Part shown: positions 59,745 to 64,000 of the stretch, piece by piece
Numbering within the stretch: the first letter of the stretch is position 1
How the letters are laid out: each line of letters starts with the position of its first letter
Assembly: GCA_025024175.1 (NCBI GenBank)
Contig: QCXZ01000137.1
Span: 71,610,680 to 71,674,679 of the forward strand
Direction: 5' to 3'
Length of the DNA stretch: 64,000 nt
Source of the DNA: Rhyzopertha dominica
Taxonomy: Eukaryota > Arthropoda > Insecta > Coleoptera > Bostrichidae
Notes under the pieces: model-generated
Databases searched by the model: none
What the model was told of the DNA's origin: nothing
The model's input: the letters and a program-made list of their open reading frames with translations, nothing else
Translations under genes and position numbers: made by a program

Positions 59745-62700
59745 CTGAAAAAATGTCAAAGTACAAATAATATATTGAAGCAATCACTACTGTAATGTTT
59801 AAATTTAAAAACGTGTACATTGACCGATGGCCACGCAGTGGCTGTTTAATTATAAGTAGACCTCGTCTTAAGCTACAATCATAAAAAATGACCATTAACA
59901 GAATTTCTCATTTGTACAATTTCACTATTATAGGTACAAGTGCACATTCTGCACGCTAATAATTTATCTTACATTATTTAATTATAAGATCATTTCCGCC
60001 GGTGTAAACAACCAAATTCTTAGGCCACCGTTATCGTCTACATTGCTTGCAAAGAGACAGCCGGATGTATTTAATTTTTTACTGTTTTTTATATCATTCA
60101 CTAGCCGAAACCCCATTAATACTATTTAACAGATCTGTGTTAAATAGTATAGCTAGGTAATCATTTATTAATAACAGGTGGTTGAAACGTAGTGCAGGCC
60201 TTCATGTTTACATATTCGCTTTTGCAACTGTACCTAAACTCGTTACTTTACCATGATTTAGTTCAATTATACACGTTTTTATCTGTTCTGGTTCCAGTAT
60301 TCAAACGTCTACAGTTCAGTACAAACTAAATACGCTGGCGATGCGATGGTGTGATATCTGAGATTTGTTGCGTTAAGAAATTCTTAGTTTACAGGTGCAT
60401 ATGCAACCTATACATTATTATCTTGTGTTTTGCGAAATACTTATAACACCATTTATCTGGCGCTTTTTGCTGTTATAATTCGCCACCTAATTCAGTGACC
60501 ATTTGATAATAATATGTTTCCCATGATGCATGGCGTCATTTAAATATTTAATCGTACCTAACGGCAGCTATTAGCAAGTGATGTAATTGACACTTTAATG
60601 TAGGTAATCAACAAATAGTTTTTTTTGTGTATTGCTTATAAAAACCGATAATGAAGAATGTGCAAGTGGCAATTTTTTACTATTGGTGTGTGAAATTTGT
60701 AAATATTGATAACCGGTAAAAGCTAATCAGTAGATAAAATAGCACCTCTATCCTTTTTCCTAGAGGTGGTCACCGATTGGTAGATTTGTTTGGTACTTGT
60801 TTAACTTTTTTTAAACTTATTTTAACGTAATTAAGTATTTAGTTTTAACCTATAACATTTTATTACACAAAAAAAAACAATTACTGAAAAATTATCCTTA
60901 TTCTGCACAAGTCAGTGCCAGTATATTTAGATAAGCAATTATTGAAGAAAATTATTATTATTAGGCACGTAAAAAGACAATAGCCGTAAAATAATCTAAT
61001 TATTAATAGTAAAGACAATATCGTTTAAAACTTTAACACTACCTTGTCATTTTAACTCTTCTAGTGTGTAAAAAACCAAAGTCAGCAACACTGTGCATAC
61101 GTAAGTCAATACTCGTACAATGTGGGATAAAACAAATCGTAAAAGTTTAAAAAATGTTCTAACTATGATCAACAGTTTTGACAGAACATCCATTTTTATA
61201 CTCCTACATTTAGTGCAGTTCAAAAATGGTTATTGCTCATTCACAATTAACATAAACATAAAGCGTACGTAATACGCAAATTTTACACACGTAAAATGTA
61301 GGTACATGTATTTCCATTTTACGTAGGTTTTATGTAGACTCATAACCGTACATCAACGTAATTTTAACGAATAGTTATTGTGAACACGTTCCTAAACATA
61401 TACACGTTTATCTTTACCTACTAATAATATTCGGTTACATATTACATATTAAGTTAATTGTGAATTGGCATTTAAATGCAAATTTTAGTACAAGAAGAGA
61501 TCATGATAATTTATTGTCAGCTTAAATCCGTTTACTACATGCTTGATATTTATTGCTACTAATAATTTTTACAAAAGCCTACGCTGCAAGATAAGCAGGA
61601 TGATTTGAGTTTATCTTTTTGCAGTCTGTGGTTGCCACTGTTCAGGTGAAAACAACGATCTTATAGTTCTCTTAGTGCACAGAGCCAAAAAATTACGCAG
61701 GAGACAAGAAAACTTATTTTGCATTATAATCTCTAATTGTGAACCAAAATGCAAGCGCAGTAAGGTCTACCACCCTCGCTGCTTATAAAATATTTTTGAC
61801 TATTTTGTATTGTTTGCAACAGTCCTTTTAAATGCAAAACTTAACTAAACCATTAAGAATGGCGAAAAAGCGTGTTAACATCACCTCCACAATAAAGTTA
61901 TATCACCAATAATAACTGACAGTACCAATGTAAGAGGAAAATTATTTTGTAAATTTTAACTCAAGTTTTGATTAAACTACAGAAAAAAAATAAATGCACA
62001 AATTAATCGATAAAAATCATTTTAGTATTCAAAACTTCTCCATTCTCTAAGACGTAAAATAACCGGAAAATATGCTACGATACTCTAAGAGAACAACACC
62101 TTAATTAATTAATACACAAAACTTGAATTATCTACAAGTAAGGATTACACACTGTAGGAAGGCATGACTTAACTCTTATGTTTGTATGCAATAACATGCA
62201 GGCTTACTACAAATCCCATAAAGCTAAGTAAATAGCAAAAGTACACAGTGTGTAATTTATTGATAACTCCGCATACCTCACGACCAGCGCAGGGGTTTTT
62301 CTGTTTACGGCTCTTTGCGTTCCTGTTACATTCACAAAGGTTGGTATTTAAGGTACCATTTGTAGCTACTAAATAATATTTCTATAGACACTAAACAATT
62401 AGGTACTTAATCGTTTAACCGGCTAAAAAATCTCTAAACATGCAGTAGGTATTTACAGTTAGCAGGGTCAAAAACTAAGTACTTAGATTGGTTGGTCCTT
62501 ATAATATAGTGCAGTCAGCAAATTCAAAATCAATAAATCAAGTAGTCGACAGTTGTTTTCCTGTAATGATATCATTATCCACACCTCAAATTTTGGCATT
62601 GTTAATTCTTAGTTAAAAATTGCGCACCTGAACGTAGGTAAATTTGGTCAAGCTCTACTTCAGAAGCTTCACGCTGAAATGATCTCTCTATAAACATCAA

Positions 62701-63485
62701 ATCTTGCAGTTTCTGAAAAGTGCTTTACTAATACAAGTGCGCCACAGTTTTCAAATTGAGTAATTCGAAAGCTGTACACTGCATCTTTTGACGTATTATT
62801 AGCTATGCAAGTTGATCTTGAAGCTAAGTAAGCTAACAAAAAAAGCAACATTGTAAATAATTTTATTGGATGGCAACGATAATTCTATACAACTGTTCCT
62901 CTGGACACGCTTTCTGACGCTTCTAATACTTACTTCGATCGAACAATATATCTTATACGGTATATCCAATGTACCGCAAAATTCTCCTCAAACTTAACCA
63001 ACCAATAGATTATTTATTTAGAACCAATTTAAAATCATAACAATTTCGCAATTTTTTTTTAGTATTGCTCATTTTCAACAGACATAAAGAACCCATTTAC
63101 ACAGAAAAAATAACTAGTAACTAACCAAGTGGATATTCACATTTCATAACTAACCACTAAATCCCATGACGATTACATCACTGCCAGAATTTTCTTCAAA
63201 ATCCTCTGTATATGGTAAAGTTCATCTGCTTGATGTCACAGTGCAACGAGACCATGTTAAATAGATCAGTCATAAGATAAATGGGAGATTTTCTTAACAC
63301 GTTTTTTCTGCACGGCTTTAAGTAAAAAGCTGAATCCAATCTTGAGTTCTGACATGGAACACAAGAATATAATTGTTTAAGAAGCCAAGAACAATCAATT
63401 CAAGTCAGACCCACCATTTTTCATATGCAGATAGTTATATCTTCTACAATAATGTCTGCTTATAATCTTGTGGTGGGCAAATACC
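59745..63485. other. Probable long CHSY intron, no other gene certain
   Basis: AT-rich. A CHSY exon for the missing N-terminal half is expected on the minus strand here or beyond the right edge, but the diagnostic DDD-type motif was not seen. A small hairpin (ATACTATTTAACA mirrored) lies at 60119-60150. Confidence 0.45.
62669..62851 (-). CDS. Weak candidate exon with signal-peptide-like start
   Basis: On the minus strand MLLFLLAYLASRSTC begins a 60-codon frame, followed by KDAVYSFRITQFENCGALVL. A hydrophobic start and a short cysteine-bearing mature part suggest a secreted protein. A TTA|GTAAAG donor could end the exon after LVL. No following exon and no family are recognised, and it would lie inside the presumed CHSY intron. 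It may be chance. Confidence 0.2.
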   Translation of the reverse strand: MLLFLLAYLASRSTCIANNTSKDAVYSFRITQFENCGALVLVKHFSETARFDVYREIISA

Positions 63486-64000
63486 CAGTGGCGGCTCCTG
63501 AATTTTCAAGAGGGGGGGCGCATAAGTAACAGTAGTAATAACAATAGTAATAAAATCTCTTCTTTTTAAACATAAAATAATACTTAATAATGTCAATATT
63601 AAACAAAACTTTATTATTTCTTACAAAAATTCAGCATAAGCAACAAAAAATAACGTCTTTTTTACACCTACTTAATAATGGCAACATCAAACAAAACTTT
63701 TTTATTTCTTGAAAAAAAAATGCACCAAATTGTTAAATTTAAAAAAATATATTACCTACGGTTTTTTTAAATTACAGTCCATCCTTCTGTCCTTTATGGT
63801 TCTATTTTCTGCATTGCGTTTGTTTACTTGTGTTAGAACCAAGTCAGGTAACGGCCTGCCTAATTTCTTGATTTTAATTTTGTCTTCTAAAGTCAACGTA
63901 TGAAAATTACTTTTAATAAGTTCGCTAATTAAATTCATTTTTGGCCACAAAGCACAAACAACGTTTTCCCTTGCACGAAGCAACGACAACTTTACAAATC
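63486..64000 (-). mobile_element. hAT element running off the right edge
   Basis: CAGTGGCGGCTCCTG at 63486 is a typical hAT terminus. Inward, the minus strand (63989-63756) reads NVVCALWPKMNLISELIKSN, then LTLEDKIKIKKLGRPLPDL, which matches the N-terminal region of ZMYM1-like hAT transposases. The zinc-finger block that should follow is absent before the terminus, so the copy is internally deleted. The other end and target duplication lie outside the window. Confidence 0.6.

Noticed and set aside
1..64000. CRISPR arrays, rRNA genes and bacterial-type operons
   Set aside because: No regularly spaced direct repeats, no rRNA text and no bacterial gene structure were seen; the window is eukaryotic nuclear DNA.

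Overview
The window is animal nuclear DNA, most likely from an insect and possibly a beetle. Three host genes are recognisable, with very short introns (52 and 56 bp) beside longer ones and GT/AG splice sites. They sit in AT-rich DNA packed with arthropod-type transposable elements: mariner, Tc1/IS630-like, hAT, Harbinger-like MITEs, Jockey/CR1-type LINEs, Gypsy and BEL/Pao relics, and Penelope-like elements. Species was not determined; the beetle guess rests only on intron size and transposase families.

Host genes. (1) 3171-3557, minus: two exons of an alpha-carbonic-anhydrase-like protein in which all three zinc-ligand histidines are replaced, so probably an acatalytic CARP; the other exons were not found. 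(2) 52536-55773, plus: a complete two-exon cytosolic phenylalanyl-tRNA synthetase alpha subunit (510 aa). (3) 57337-59744, minus: the last three exons of a chondroitin sulfate synthase (CHSY1-type); the N-terminal half lies beyond a long intron or outside the window. FARSA and CHSY converge tail to tail. Two further signal-peptide-like first exons (8119-8380 and 62669-62851, both minus) are tentative.

Mobile DNA from left to right: an LTR-retroelement fragment with an inverted repeat and a tRNA-Lys-type primer-binding site (117-641); an hAT element with perfect 8-bp target duplications holding a second MITE (1836-2946); an hAT element with a transposase C-terminal relic (4202-5907); a THAP-coding element relic (about 6785-7792); DDE transposase relics (9.5-11 kb); a LINE whose RT active-site box is deleted (11.1-12.7 kb); a full-length mariner with perfect 32-bp terminal repeats and four nonsense codons (13693-15023); a Tc1/IS630-like element with about 235-bp terminal repeats (15181-16423); a 1.1-kb near-perfect palindrome of two head-to-head Penelope-like copies, each with a GIY-YIG endonuclease and a hammerhead-like motif (18318-19412); MITEs at 21.4-21.7 kb; a Gypsy integrase relic (26.7-27.6 kb); a degraded mariner (27.65-28.34 kb); a hammerhead-ribozyme-bearing repeat family (29.7-30.5 kb, with a third copy at 56.75 kb); a TTAA-flanked element (33.9-34.8 kb); a LINE inserted inside a transposase relic (42.0-43.9 kb); a second Penelope-like relic (46.0-46.6 kb); an hAT-like element with subterminal repeats (47.6-48.5 kb); a Tc1-like element (50.2-51.6 kb); a MITE in the FARSA intron (54.35-54.62 kb); and an hAT element running off the right edge (63.49 kb on).

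The most interesting signal is the 352-nt hammerhead-to-hammerhead unit near 30 kb, which looks like a retrozyme (a non-autonomous retroelement that makes circular RNA). The hammerhead-like motifs in the Penelope palindrome come second. Together they suggest a possible autonomous/non-autonomous pairing in this genome. The stretches 21.7-24.5, 24.7-26.7, 34.8-42.0 and 59.7-63.5 kb hold nothing I can identify as genic.
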